From Bacteriovoracaceae bacterium (lineage in GTDB: Bacteria; Bdellovibrionota; Bacteriovoracia; Bacteriovoracales; Bacteriovoracaceae), in contig JADHTQ010000016.1 in assembly GCA_016784965.1 (NCBI GenBank), positions 1 through 64,000 of the forward strand: a DNA stretch of 64,000 nt. Direction: 5' to 3'. Position numbers and translations under genes: made by a program. Under the pieces are notes generated by a model that saw nothing but the letters and a program-made list of their open reading frames with translations, ran no database searches and was not told where the DNA came from. This document shows positions 8,434-17,119 of the stretch, piece after piece. Positions within the stretch are counted from its first letter, which is position 1. Each line of letters starts with the position of its first letter.

Positions 8434-8663
8434 AGATGGATAATAAAGATAAACTAATTTTACCCCATGAAAAACAAAAACTTCAAAAAAGAATAGAAAA
8501 GTTTAAGCTAATCATCTCTATACTGCTTACCAATATTTTTGTCTTTTTTGTAGCGAGTGATTTTAGTGAACCAACAAAAAACTGCCAACGAGCAGCACTG
8601 CAAACCCCAACACCACACAAGACGAAAGTAAAAAAGGAGCTCCATTATGAAATCATTTTCTAA
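8430..8663 (+). CDS. small single-pass membrane protein in the Tad operon
   Basis: The 77-aa product has a charged N-terminus (about 28 residues), one transmembrane helix (about 29-45) and a short periplasmic tail. It overlaps its neighbours by 4 bases upstream and 17 bases downstream, so it is clearly part of the operon. No family is recognised. By position it could be a small assembly factor standing in for CpaB/RcpC or RcpB, but nothing in the sequence proves this. Confidence 0.6.
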   Translation: MKMDNKDKLILPHEKQKLQKRIEKFKLIISILLTNIFVFFVASDFSEPTKNCQRAALQTPTPHKTKVKKELHYEIIF

Positions 8664-8982
8664 GCTGATTTTCATTTTTTGTTGCCTAAGCTATATACCC
8701 AATTTATGTGCCCGTGACATTATACTGGTTACTTATAAAACCAAGCTCAACAAAGCAAAACTTGTTAAAAAAATTTTAGAGCAAACTATTCACATCCCTG
8801 ACCGCTTAATTAACTTACGGGCCACAAAAAAACCATGCCTTAAAAAAAATGAAGTTATCCTGCAGATCTGCATTCAAGAAAACGACTCAGTCCACTTTCC
8901 GGTAATTCAAAAAGCAACAATACTTAACTCATTTAAAATCTTTCAAAAGGTAGGTGAAGAAAAAAAAGAGGAGATTCTATGA
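8647..8982 (+). CDS. small secreted protein of the Tad operon
   Basis: The 111-aa product has a signal peptide ending near Cys-Ala (about residue 22) and a basic soluble domain of about 85 residues with two cysteines. It overlaps the previous gene by 17 bases and the secretin gene by 4 bases (ATGA). A periplasmic partner of the secretin is plausible from position alone; no domain is recognised. Confidence 0.6.
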   Translation: MKSFSKLIFIFCCLSYIPNLCARDIILVTYKTKLNKAKLVKKILEQTIHIPDRLINLRATKKPCLKKNEVILQICIQENDSVHFPVIQKATILNSFKIFQKVGEEKKEEIL

Positions 8983-10499
8983 AATTAAATCTATTTAGCA
9001 ATTACTTTGTTTCTTTATTCTCATGGATGGCAAACTTTGGGGTAGTACCTTTGTTTTTATTTTCATGTTTTCTTTTCTTACCCATTTTCTTTAATTTATT
9101 TGCTCTTCTAGTTTTTGTAACATTTGTCCTTGAAACCATTATGCAACTCCCATCTCTTTCTAGTACGAAGGTCTTCATTGAAACAAGATTTGTACCTAAG
9201 CATGCGCAATCTGTCAAAGCATTATTTCTGCTCGCTTGGATACCTTGCCTAAATGCTCATTTGCCACCTCCTCAAGTGCACAATCGACATAATTTAATAA
9301 TTGCAAGGGGGGAGCACCGCGAGATTTCCGTAAAAAATCTGCTCAAATACACCATTGGCAACCCGCAAATTATTGGTCACAAGCTGTTAAAAGCAAAACA
9401 GGTAATTCTTTTAAAGGGAAAAAAGATTGGTTTTTCAGAGCTAGTTGTTTGGAAAAAAGGTGCTCCAAAAGAGGTTTATCGCATATATGTTTTGGCCAAA
9501 AATAAACATTTAAAAGTGCTTCATCTGGCAGATGTATTTAAAACGATAGGGCTGAAAGTGGTCCTTGCAGGTCCCTTAATTGTAGTTAACGGCAAGCTGG
9601 ATGATTTTAATAATTACCGCCTACTAAAAAAAGTGTACTTGCAAAATAAGGAGTACCTACACTTAAAAGGTAGCTTGGATGACTCGCTGCGCAACCAGAT
9701 CATTGGAAATATTTATCATCACCTATTCAATGAATACATAGATAATATTCGCTGTGAAGCAAAAGCATTTAACATAATTTGTCAGTATCCCAAAACAAAT
9801 CCCCCAAGTAATGAAACCAAAGAATTTATTGAAAACTACTACTTTGCCACATTGGTTGCCATCGATGATCAAGAGCTTACCAGTAACTACCTAGTGAAAC
9901 TTAAAATTTTACAACTTGAACAACTAGATGGTGAAGAACTCTCTTTAGGCATTGATCAACTCGATGCGTCCTTAAATGATTTTTTTGAGCAAAATCTACA
10001 GGCCATTACTGAAAATAACGTTATCTTGCTAAGACATAAAAAAGTCGACCTTTCTTCACTGGCCGATCCGGAAGCCATTATTCAAATAAATCGTGACGCC
10101 ATCTTACAAATTGGGGCACAAACTCCCTTTAAAACCCAACACACGCAAAATGGCAATAAAGTTGTAACCACTATCTGGAAGTTTGCAGGACTTAAGATCA
10201 AATTGAAACTTACCGCCAAGGGTAAAAAGCTCTCCATAAGTTATTCTATTGAATTTAGTCGCATTGGCGATCAAGGAGGGTCGATCATTGGTAGCAAAGA
10301 ATCGGGGGCCTTGACCATAGAACCAAATAGACCTATCCAAATGTTTCAAATCGGACTAAAAACCAATGGGGAACTCACTACGGGAATGCCTTATCTCGAA
10401 AACATACCCATCTTAGGTAGCCTATTTAAGTCAAAGTCCAATCAAACTAACTATAAAAAAATAACAGGAATCATCAAGCTGGTAAAACATGAACTTTAA
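8979..10499 (+). CDS. secretin of Tad pilus system (RcpA/CpaC-like)
   Basis: The C-terminal region carries the secretin beta-domain: GAQTPFKTQ, conserved glycines around residue 430, and the terminal signature IPILGSLFKS shared by RcpA/CpaC and PilQ. An N-terminal domain (about residues 105-200, beginning RGEHREISVKN) resembles the BON/pilus-secretin N-domain of CpaC. It should form the outer-membrane pore for the Flp pilus. Odd feature: about 70 very hydrophobic residues precede a second signal-like segment (about 76-93), much longer than a normal signal peptide, so the true start or topology is uncertain. It overlaps the genes on both sides. Confidence 0.85.
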   Translation: MKLNLFSNYFVSLFSWMANFGVVPLFLFSCFLFLPIFFNLFALLVFVTFVLETIMQLPSLSSTKVFIETRFVPKHAQSVKALFLLAWIPCLNAHLPPPQVHNRHNLIIARGEHREISVKNLLKYTIGNPQIIGHKLLKAKQVILLKGKKIGFSELVVWKKGAPKEVYRIYVLAKNKHLKVLHLADVFKTIGLKVVLAGPLIVVNGKLDDFNNYRLLKKVYLQNKEYLHLKGSLDDSLRNQIIGNIYHHLFNEYIDNIRCEAKAFNIICQYPKTNPPSNETKEFIENYYFATLVAIDDQELTSNYLVKLKILQLEQLDGEELSLGIDQLDASLNDFFEQNLQAITENNVILLRHKKVDLSSLADPEAIIQINRDAILQIGAQTPFKTQHTQNGNKVVTTIWKFAGLKIKLKLTAKGKKLSISYSIEFSRIGDQGGSIIGSKESGALTIEPNRPIQMFQIGLKTNGELTTGMPYLENIPILGSLFKSKSNQTNYKKITGIIKLVKHEL

Positions 10500-11664
10500 A
10501 ATAATCAAGCAAACTAATGCAGAGCAAACAATACAAGATGATGTCGATAAAATTTCACAATACTACTTGCAAGTACATACATATTTTAAGCAGCAGTTCA
10601 GCGAATCTCTCTGCCGAGGTAAAATCATAGAATTTGAAAACCTCATCAATGCAACGCTGCTTGAGCTTGGTTTTAGTGCACAAGATCAACAGGACCTAGA
10701 GTTTTTTAGAACTTGGTATGAGCAAATTGTTAATCTTGCCTACATTCAACAGTTTGTACAACAACTAGATATAAATGAAATAATTTTACATGGACCAAAC
10801 TCCATCCAATTAGATCTTGGAGGCAAGCTTGTCTCTTCCAATCTCGCTGACTTTACATTAGAAGACTATCAACTATCTCTTGAAGTTTTAGCGATTAAAA
10901 ATAGGGCCACTTGGAACTTTGCCACTCCCTTTGCCAGTTTTTTTGTACTACTTTGTGGTCACCAGTTTCGAGCAAGCCTAATTCATCAGTCGACTTCTCC
11001 AAAACAAATGTCCAAACTATATCTAAGAAGAATTGCACACAGACCATTTGGTCTGTCTGATTATAAAATTCAAAGCAGCGTCCAGTGTATTTTAAAGCAG
11101 GCCATAGATACCAAACAAAATATTATTATTACAGGACCTGCCGGTTCTGGTAAAACGTCGATGCTTTCGACACTACTTGGACATATTGATAAAAGAGAAC
11201 ACATTATAATTTTAGAGGATACTCATGAAATACAATCAGATTCAAAATCTCACACCTTTCTTCTAGCAAACTCCAAGCTAGAAAACAAAGGACTAAAAGA
11301 TTACTGTGCCTACGCACTGCGCATGCGACCGGACAGAATTCTTCTTGGGGAGATGAGGTCCTCTGAAATCGTTCCTTTTATTTTAGCAATGAATAATGGA
11401 CACAAAGGACTAATGAGTACAATTCATGCCAACTCTGCTAGTGATGCTATAAGTCGTCTAGCACTCCTTTTTTCAATTTATGCTCAAGGCCATAATATAT
11501 CTTACGAAACGATTATCAAACTTATTTGTATCAACATTGACATCATTATTTATATGACAAATAAGCAAGTATTTGAGATGATAAGGGTTTTAGGATCTGA
11601 GGGAAAGCACCCATACTTTGAATATATTATCAATAAAGGCGCATATGAAATCACTTCTAATTAA
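10489..11664 (+). CDS. tadA: Tad/Flp pilus assembly ATPase (CpaF/TadA family)
   Basis: This is a cytoplasmic type II/IV secretion ATPase powering pilin polymerisation. It has Walker A GPAGSGKT (residues 216-223), an Asp box ILEDTHE, a Walker B-type RILLGEMR with catalytic Glu288, and a His box GHKGLMSTIHANS (304-316). The N-terminal half binds the platform protein in relatives. It overlaps the secretin gene by 11 bases and the following dihydropyrimidinase gene by 20. No TadB/TadC platform, TadV peptidase or TadZ gene accompanies it here; they must lie elsewhere if the system works. Confidence 0.92.
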   Translation: MNFKIIKQTNAEQTIQDDVDKISQYYLQVHTYFKQQFSESLCRGKIIEFENLINATLLELGFSAQDQQDLEFFRTWYEQIVNLAYIQQFVQQLDINEIILHGPNSIQLDLGGKLVSSNLADFTLEDYQLSLEVLAIKNRATWNFATPFASFFVLLCGHQFRASLIHQSTSPKQMSKLYLRRIAHRPFGLSDYKIQSSVQCILKQAIDTKQNIIITGPAGSGKTSMLSTLLGHIDKREHIIILEDTHEIQSDSKSHTFLLANSKLENKGLKDYCAYALRMRPDRILLGEMRSSEIVPFILAMNNGHKGLMSTIHANSASDAISRLALLFSIYAQGHNISYETIIKLICINIDIIIYMTNKQVFEMIRVLGSEGKHPYFEYIINKGAYEITSN

Positions 11665-13030
11665 AAATGGTACGATCGTTGGCCCCCAAAAAAACTATCA
11701 GGCAGATATTTATATCCAAGATGGTAAAATTCACCAAATTGGTACTCAGTTAGATACCGATTTTTCAACTCAAAAAATTGATGCCAGCAACCTCTATGTT
11801 TTGCCGGGTTCAATTGATGTTCACACCCACATGGACATGCCCGTCATGGATGTTACATCCTGTGATAGCTTTGAGACTGGAAGTCTCGCTGCTATCCAAG
11901 CAGGTGTGACAACAATTATTGACTTTGCCAACCAAACCAAAGGTCACTCCCTAAAGGAAGCCATTAAAGATTGGCAACAAAAGGCATTTGGTAAGTCTTT
12001 TTGTGACTATGGATTTCACGTTTCTGTCAATGATGTCAATCAATCCGTTATAAATGAGCTTGATGATTGTATCGAAAATGAAGGGGTAACATCTTTTAAA
12101 ACATTCTTGGCGTATGATTCTATGAAGCTCGATGATCAGCAACTGACAACCCTTGCTGAAGAAGTCGGGGTCAGAGCAGGCTTGATAGCCGCCCACGCTG
12201 AAGATGGTGATGAAATCAATAAACTCATCGACACTCAACTACGACTTTTTAATACTCACCCTCGGTTTTACCCAAGTACAAGGCCTACAAATACTGAGGC
12301 CAACGCTGTTTCTAAGTTGATTGATATTTCAAGAAACTGCAATGTCCCCATTTACTTCGTTCACATTAGTTCAAAAGAGGCCCTGGCCGAAATTATTAGT
12401 GCAAAAGCGCAGGGTGTGAAAATTTTTGCAGAAACTTGCCCCCAGTATCTCATGTTAAATGATTCATCTTATGACCAAGATGAGTTTGGGGAGTCGGCCA
12501 AATATGTAATGGCCCCACCACTAAGAGACTCTGCAAGCATTGATGCTCTTTGGGAAGGACTTGCAAGTGGTGCTGTTGATGTAGTAGCAACGGATCATTG
12601 CCCTTTTTTGCTTGCACAAAAAACTGGTGATCAAGTAGATTTTACTAAAATCCCAGGAGGTGTGGCAGGAATTGAAAACCGTTTTGAACTACTCTTTAGT
12701 GAAGGGGTGAAAAAGGATAAGATTACCTTAAATAAATTAGTCGAGGTAACTGCGACTAACCCGGCTAAGATCTTTGGTTTATACCCACAAAAAGGGACCA
12801 TCGAAGTTGGTAGTGATGCCGATATTATGCTGTTTAACCCCACTTACGAACACGTTATTTCAGCAAGCACCCAGATCACGAAGTGTGATTACTCCATTTA
12901 TGAAGGGATGAATGTTACCGGAAGATGTGTGATGACAATTTTGCGCGGCAAGATTGCTATGCATCGTGGAAAGGTATCTATTCAAAAAGGATTTGGACAA
13001 TTTGTAAAAAGGGGTCGCCCTACCTGCTAG
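11645..13030 (+). CDS. dihydropyrimidinase / hydantoinase family amidohydrolase
   Basis: This cytoplasmic cyclic-amidase of the urease superfamily has a binuclear metal site. Visible ligands are His60 and His62 (IDVHTHMD), the carbamylated Lys152 (SFKTFLAY), His184 (AAHAEDG), His240 (VHISSKEA) and Asp317 (ATDHCPF). Length (461 aa) is normal. D-hydantoinase or dihydropyrimidine hydrolysis is likely, though substrates vary and a CRMP-like non-catalytic role is unlikely with all ligands present. The ATG at 11645 has AAAGG upstream and gives the usual N-terminus. It overlaps tadA by 20 bases, but a functional link to pili is not obvious. Confidence 0.88.
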   Translation: MKSLLIKNGTIVGPQKNYQADIYIQDGKIHQIGTQLDTDFSTQKIDASNLYVLPGSIDVHTHMDMPVMDVTSCDSFETGSLAAIQAGVTTIIDFANQTKGHSLKEAIKDWQQKAFGKSFCDYGFHVSVNDVNQSVINELDDCIENEGVTSFKTFLAYDSMKLDDQQLTTLAEEVGVRAGLIAAHAEDGDEINKLIDTQLRLFNTHPRFYPSTRPTNTEANAVSKLIDISRNCNVPIYFVHISSKEALAEIISAKAQGVKIFAETCPQYLMLNDSSYDQDEFGESAKYVMAPPLRDSASIDALWEGLASGAVDVVATDHCPFLLAQKTGDQVDFTKIPGGVAGIENRFELLFSEGVKKDKITLNKLVEVTATNPAKIFGLYPQKGTIEVGSDADIMLFNPTYEHVISASTQITKCDYSIYEGMNVTGRCVMTILRGKIAMHRGKVSIQKGFGQFVKRGRPTC

Positions 13031-13490
13031 GCACCGATGCAGGACCTCGCTTCTTTGCATGCCCCATACTTGCTTCATCACTGTACATCAACTTTAAATT
13101 ATTAAAAAACTTCTGATGCTTGCGGCTTTCTAGCGATGACCATGAAAACATATCTCTATTTATACTTTTTGCAGTTTTAAACTCTGGGGCCAAAGATCTT
13201 TGGTATTTTTTTGCCTTACTTTGCTCATGCCAATAAAGCTGTGCCTTTTTGGCCCTAATGGATTCTTCCATCCAAACCTCTAATGTCACAGCACGATCTA
13301 CTGCCAATCCATATAGGTCGCCTAAGTTGCCTCTTACAAACATTTTTGCCGCAGCAATTTCTTCATCAACATACCGGTCACCCTCACTATTAAATTCATG
13401 GGCAATAAGTAAATTAGGTGAAAATAAAAAACAAATTATAATGAATGAATGACAAAGCAAAAGTGTATTTTTGGATGCTCTACTATTCAT
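13020..13490 (-). CDS. secreted protein of unknown function
   Basis: The 156-aa product has a signal peptide ending near residue 30 (LLIAHE). The mature part is charged and helical (Lys/Glu/Ala), with several Trp and Tyr. No domain is recognised. Its 3' end overlaps the convergent dihydropyrimidinase gene by 11 bases. It is divergent from lexA, with about 160 bases of shared upstream region. Confidence 0.65.
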   Translation of the reverse strand: MNSRASKNTLLLCHSFIIICFLFSPNLLIAHEFNSEGDRYVDEEIAAAKMFVRGNLGDLYGLAVDRAVTLEVWMEESIRAKKAQLYWHEQSKAKKYQRSLAPEFKTAKSINRDMFSWSSLESRKHQKFFNNLKLMYSDEASMGHAKKRGPASVPSR

Positions 13491-13614
13491 TTACTCCTCC
13501 CATCAAAGTAATAATTAAAAGATTCATGGCTGACGTATCGGTATCGCAAACCCATACCTGAGTAATTTGTTTTACTATTTTCACATTCTAAGTCTTTTCA
13601 AACAATTATAGATC

Positions 13615-13641
13615 TTGACTTACGCATCACTTGCGTATAGT
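13615..13641 (+). promoter_or_regulatory. lexA promoter with inverted repeat (operator candidate)
   Basis: TTGACT (13615-13620) and TATAGT (13636-13641), 15 bases apart, flank a perfect 6-bp inverted repeat TACGCA-TCACT-TGCGTA (13621-13637). Position between -35 and -10 of lexA suggests autoregulation. The expected transcription start lies only about 4 bases from the lexA ATG and no Shine-Dalgarno is present, so the message may be almost leaderless. Confidence 0.55.
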
Positions 13642-13651
13642 GTGATAACTA

Positions 13652-14275
13652 ATGGCAATTACAAAAAAACAAAAAGAAGTTTACGACTATATTTACCAAT
13701 ATCTTCAAGAGTTTGGTTATGCTCCCACTCAAAAAGAGATTAAAGATCATTTTGGTTTAAAGTCATTTGGTTCAGTACAACGCTACATAAAATACTTAAT
13801 AAGTGCAGGCTACCTAGAAGATAGTGCATGGAATGCAAGGCGAGGGCTTGCTGTTAAGCAAGATCCAACTAAAAGCCCCCAAGATGGCCTCGTTTCAATT
13901 CCTCTTCTTGGTGCTGTAGCCGCCGGTAATCCCATTTTGGCCATAGAGCAAGCAGATGAAATGATTTCCATTCCTCAATATTTTATCAAGGCATCTAATC
14001 GCTACTTTGCCTTAAATGTAACAGGTAATTCCATGATAGAAGATGGGATTCTTGATGGAGATGTCATCGTTTGCAAGAGCAGTCCTACTGCAAAAAATGG
14101 AGAAACCATTGTTGCCATTTTAGATGGAGAGGCCACTGTAAAGAAATTTTTCCACAAAGATCACAAAGTTGAGCTACATCCTGCAAACAAAACCATGTCT
14201 CCAATTATTGTTTCAGCAGGAGATTTTAAGATTGCAGGTCTAGTCGTTGGTTTATTTCGTACTTTCCAACACTAA
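13652..14275 (+). CDS. lexA: SOS repressor LexA
   Basis: The N-terminal winged helix (residues 1-65, with PTQKEIKDHFGLKSFGSVQRY) binds the SOS operator. The C-terminal S24 autopeptidase domain has the Ala91-Gly92 cleavage site (GAVAAGNP), nucleophile Ser127 (TGNSMIEDGI) and Lys164 (ATVKKF). After DNA damage RecA filaments would stimulate self-cleavage. Length (207 aa) is typical. It heads a gene set with the membrane-anchored protein (2-base gap) and the MenE-like gene; whether those belong to the SOS regulon is unknown. Confidence 0.96.
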   Translation: MAITKKQKEVYDYIYQYLQEFGYAPTQKEIKDHFGLKSFGSVQRYIKYLISAGYLEDSAWNARRGLAVKQDPTKSPQDGLVSIPLLGAVAAGNPILAIEQADEMISIPQYFIKASNRYFALNVTGNSMIEDGILDGDVIVCKSSPTAKNGETIVAILDGEATVKKFFHKDHKVELHPANKTMSPIIVSAGDFKIAGLVVGLFRTFQH

Positions 14276-14277
14276 TT

Positions 14278-15189
14278 ATGCAAAAAATAATTATCTATAC
14301 TTCTGTTATCATAATTGGGTTTTTTGCTCTGTTAACTATCTACTTGATGAATTACAGCTCACCTATACCAACACATTTAATAAACAAACAAGTTGAACTC
14401 CAAAAAAATATTCAAGCAACACCCAGACAGCTACTAAAAACTCTCCTTAAAAAGGAGACGCTCAAAAGCCCCATATTTAATGAAATTGTAGATTTAAATC
14501 ACATAGATATGAACTCACTTATTGATGACAACCAATTAGATATCTATGAATACTTTGAGATTGCTACCGACATTATCTATGCGTTATCGGATTGCCTCAA
14601 TACAAAACAAATGTGTGGGCAAACGGTAGGTGATGTTGGGCCTCACACAAGTGATACTTCTTTGCACAAAATTTTAAACCGCTCTCTCCAGATCGTTAAA
14701 TTGGCCCTTGAAATTGATGAAACTAAATTTCAAGATTTAAATAGAGCACAGCTTCTCAAACTTCTTAAACTAAATTATAGGTTCACCCAAGTTCTCACCC
14801 TAGAAGTAATGTTGTTTGACACCATCAATGATAAAGAATTTTATGATTTGCTCTTAAATGATCGCTTTTTAAAAAGTGAAGTTAAAGGTTTTTTCTATGA
14901 ACTAATGTCCATTGCCATAAGTGGCCCAAACGCTAAAGCACGCAAGTCAAAACTGCTTGAAACAATCAAACTCGCCATTCAAAAAAAAGATCACATGGCC
15001 ATAATGCAAATTTTTAGAAGTCTCAATCTGCTGGGGCTATCCAAAGATGAGTTTGTTGATATTGTGGAATCATCATGCTATTTACTAAATCACCAAGGCC
15101 TTGATCATTCATGGGAGCAGTTTTTAAAGCACTTTATAAAAAAGAGGTTTGATATTAAGACTAACAGTATATGTAGCCAAGGAGAGTGA
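14278..15189 (+). CDS. membrane-anchored helical protein downstream of lexA
   Basis: The 303-aa product has one N-terminal hydrophobic segment (about residues 3-25) and a mainly helical, Leu/Lys-rich extracytoplasmic domain with three cysteines in the middle and near the end. No family is recognised. It starts 2 bases after the lexA stop without a clear ribosome site, implying translational coupling, and ends 4 bases before the next start. Co-transcription with lexA is likely. Confidence 0.7.
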   Translation: MQKIIIYTSVIIIGFFALLTIYLMNYSSPIPTHLINKQVELQKNIQATPRQLLKTLLKKETLKSPIFNEIVDLNHIDMNSLIDDNQLDIYEYFEIATDIIYALSDCLNTKQMCGQTVGDVGPHTSDTSLHKILNRSLQIVKLALEIDETKFQDLNRAQLLKLLKLNYRFTQVLTLEVMLFDTINDKEFYDLLLNDRFLKSEVKGFFYELMSIAISGPNAKARKSKLLETIKLAIQKKDHMAIMQIFRSLNLLGLSKDEFVDIVESSCYLLNHQGLDHSWEQFLKHFIKKRFDIKTNSICSQGE

Positions 15190-15193
15190 GCTA

Positions 15194-16627
15194 GTGGGTG
15201 AAGTCAACTTAATCGATATATTGTCTAGTCACAAAACAAGTGTTGCCTACACCACTTTCAATAAAACTATAACGTATGAACAATTGACCCAAAAAGTCTT
15301 GCAAACTTGCAGTTATCTAATTGATAATTTCAAGATTTCTGAAAATGATCGCATTGCTTTGGTCTTACATGATAAGGAGAACTTTTTAATTACCTTGCTG
15401 TCACTTTGGCATTTAAAGGCCTCTGTAGTACCTCTATCACCTTACACCCCGACTTTGGCAATTGAAGATTATAAAAATCACGCTCCTTTTTTAAAGCTTC
15501 TAACTGACTATACACTCCCTTGTGACTCTTATCCAGTATCGACTTTAAGACATAACATCGATGACTCCTGTGAATCTTTAATAATTTTCACCTCAGGCAG
15601 CTCTGGTGATCCCAAAGGAGTAAGGCTTTCGCTAAATAACTTAATAAGTTCCGCCCAAGGAACAATTGATTTCTATCAACTATCGTCTAACGATTCTTGG
15701 GCACTATCACTTCCTCTAAATCATATTGGAGGAATTATGATAATTGTGCGCTCAATATTAATTGGGGGCCAAGTTATAATTGATGACTCTAAAGATTCAT
15801 CACTTGAGCATTTAATTAATGGGCTTCATCCAACATGTCTCTCAGTTGTTCCCACGATGCTTATCCGCTTAATTAAAAATCCACAAACTGTTGAGCAATT
15901 AAAAAAAATGAAGGCCATTCTATTAGGTGGAGCACCTGCCCCTAGTTGGTTAGTAGAGTTTTGCTATAGAGAACAAATACCTGTCTGCCTCACTTATGGA
16001 CTCTCAGAGATGGCATCTCAGGTAACTTCTACTTATCCCATTCCTAAGTATGACGATCTCACAGAAGTTGTAAATACCTCAGGAGCTGTACTGCCAAATC
16101 GACTTTTAAAAATCGACTCCAATGGTAGAATTTTAACAAGTGGTCCAACACTTTTTTTAGGTTATATCACGGGTGGAAAAAATACCTTTCCTTTCTTGAA
16201 AGATGGCCTTTTTCAAACTTCAGACATTGGAGCACTAACCTCAAAGGGCACCTTAGAGATATTGGGGCGAGGTGATTTACAGTTTATGTGTGGAGGTGAA
16301 AACATCTCTCCCATCGAAATCGAGCAAGCCATTTCATCACTGACCTACATTGAAGAAAGTACAGTGGTTCCAGTAAATGATCCAGAGTTTGGCGAGGTCC
16401 CATTTGTATTTTTGAAAGCAACTTCTGCTTTTAATCTACAACATTTTAGTGAGGATATTAAAAAGCTACTTCCTCCATATAAAATACCAAAATATTTCTA
16501 TCATCAAGAAATAGATCCAAATATAAATTTTTTTGATAAAATTAAAACCGACCGACAGGCCCAAAGCAAGCAGGCCTATAAAATTGTTAGAGAAAACGAA
16601 TCAAAGCGCCTCTTTAAGCTTCTCTGA
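15194..16627 (+). CDS. menE: AMP-forming acyl-CoA synthetase, O-succinylbenzoate-CoA ligase-like
   Basis: The protein belongs to the ANL adenylating family. It has the P-loop FTSGSSGDPKG, the adenylate motif YGLSEMASQ, and FQTSDIG followed by GRGDLQFMCGGENISP; this last form resembles proteobacterial MenE more than long-chain acyl-CoA ligases. A terminal Lys in DKIKTDRQ fits the A10 catalytic lysine. MenE activates o-succinylbenzoate in menaquinone synthesis; no other men gene is nearby, so specificity is uncertain. The GTG at 15194 is preferred over the upstream TTG at 15149 because AAGGAG precedes it and it follows the previous stop. The 3' end overlaps the convergent IHF/HU gene by 14 bases. 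Confidence 0.78.
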   Translation: MGEVNLIDILSSHKTSVAYTTFNKTITYEQLTQKVLQTCSYLIDNFKISENDRIALVLHDKENFLITLLSLWHLKASVVPLSPYTPTLAIEDYKNHAPFLKLLTDYTLPCDSYPVSTLRHNIDDSCESLIIFTSGSSGDPKGVRLSLNNLISSAQGTIDFYQLSSNDSWALSLPLNHIGGIMIIVRSILIGGQVIIDDSKDSSLEHLINGLHPTCLSVVPTMLIRLIKNPQTVEQLKKMKAILLGGAPAPSWLVEFCYREQIPVCLTYGLSEMASQVTSTYPIPKYDDLTEVVNTSGAVLPNRLLKIDSNGRILTSGPTLFLGYITGGKNTFPFLKDGLFQTSDIGALTSKGTLEILGRGDLQFMCGGENISPIEIEQAISSLTYIEESTVVPVNDPEFGEVPFVFLKATSAFNLQHFSEDIKKLLPPYKIPKYFYHQEIDPNINFFDKIKTDRQAQSKQAYKIVRENESKRLFKLL

Positions 16628-16919
16628 TCACATACTTTTCTTTGCCGTTATCCACCATCTCTTTTAAGTCTTTTCCGACCTTAAAAAATGGCACCTTTTT
16701 GGATGCAACTTTGACCACATTACCCGTTTTAGGGTTTCTGCCTTCATATGCTTTATAATTGCGATTTGCAAATGACCCAAATCCTCTGATTTCCACTCGA
16801 TCATCATCATAGAGTGACTGAATCATGCTTTCAAGGCAAATATTAATAATTGACTCTGCCTGTTTGTGCGTTAGATTGGCTTGCTTTTCTAAAGCAATAA
16901 TTAAATCTGCCTTTGTCAT
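16614..16919 (-). CDS. integration host factor/HU family DNA-bending protein
   Basis: This is a nucleoid protein of the HU/IHF family. The helical dimerisation part (residues 1-45) is followed by VEIRGFGSF, the beta-arm with GRNPKTGN (DNA-intercalating Pro), and KKVPFFKVGKDLKE. The EIRGFGSF form is closer to IHF-beta than to HU, but only one subunit gene is present. The second ATG (16919, 101 aa) is the likely start since AGGGAG lies six bases before it and directly abuts the first ATG at 16925. Confidence 0.93.
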   Translation of the reverse strand: MTKADLIIALEKQANLTHKQAESIINICLESMIQSLYDDDRVEIRGFGSFANRNYKAYEGRNPKTGNVVKVASKKVPFFKVGKDLKEMVDNGKEKYVIREA

Positions 16920-17066
16920 GTTCATCTCCCTTAAAAAGAACGTAATCTAACTAATCCTCATGAAGGATTAACAATATTCAATATATACAGTGCTAACTTC
17001 TCGACATAAATTATAAAACATTAAGCAAAAAAAGGTAAAAACTATTGATTTTATATTGAAATGTTT

Positions 17067-17102
17067 AAAAAATGGGGCAAGCAATTTCTATCAACCCGCC
17101 CC
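17067..17102 (-). terminator. rho-independent terminator
   Basis: On the minus strand GGGGCGGG pairs with CTTGCCCC (two G-U pairs), then A and six T. It lies 18 bases after the stop of the lipoprotein gene ending at 17120. Confidence 0.75.
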
Positions 17103-17119
17103 GAGCCAAGTTTAGTTTT

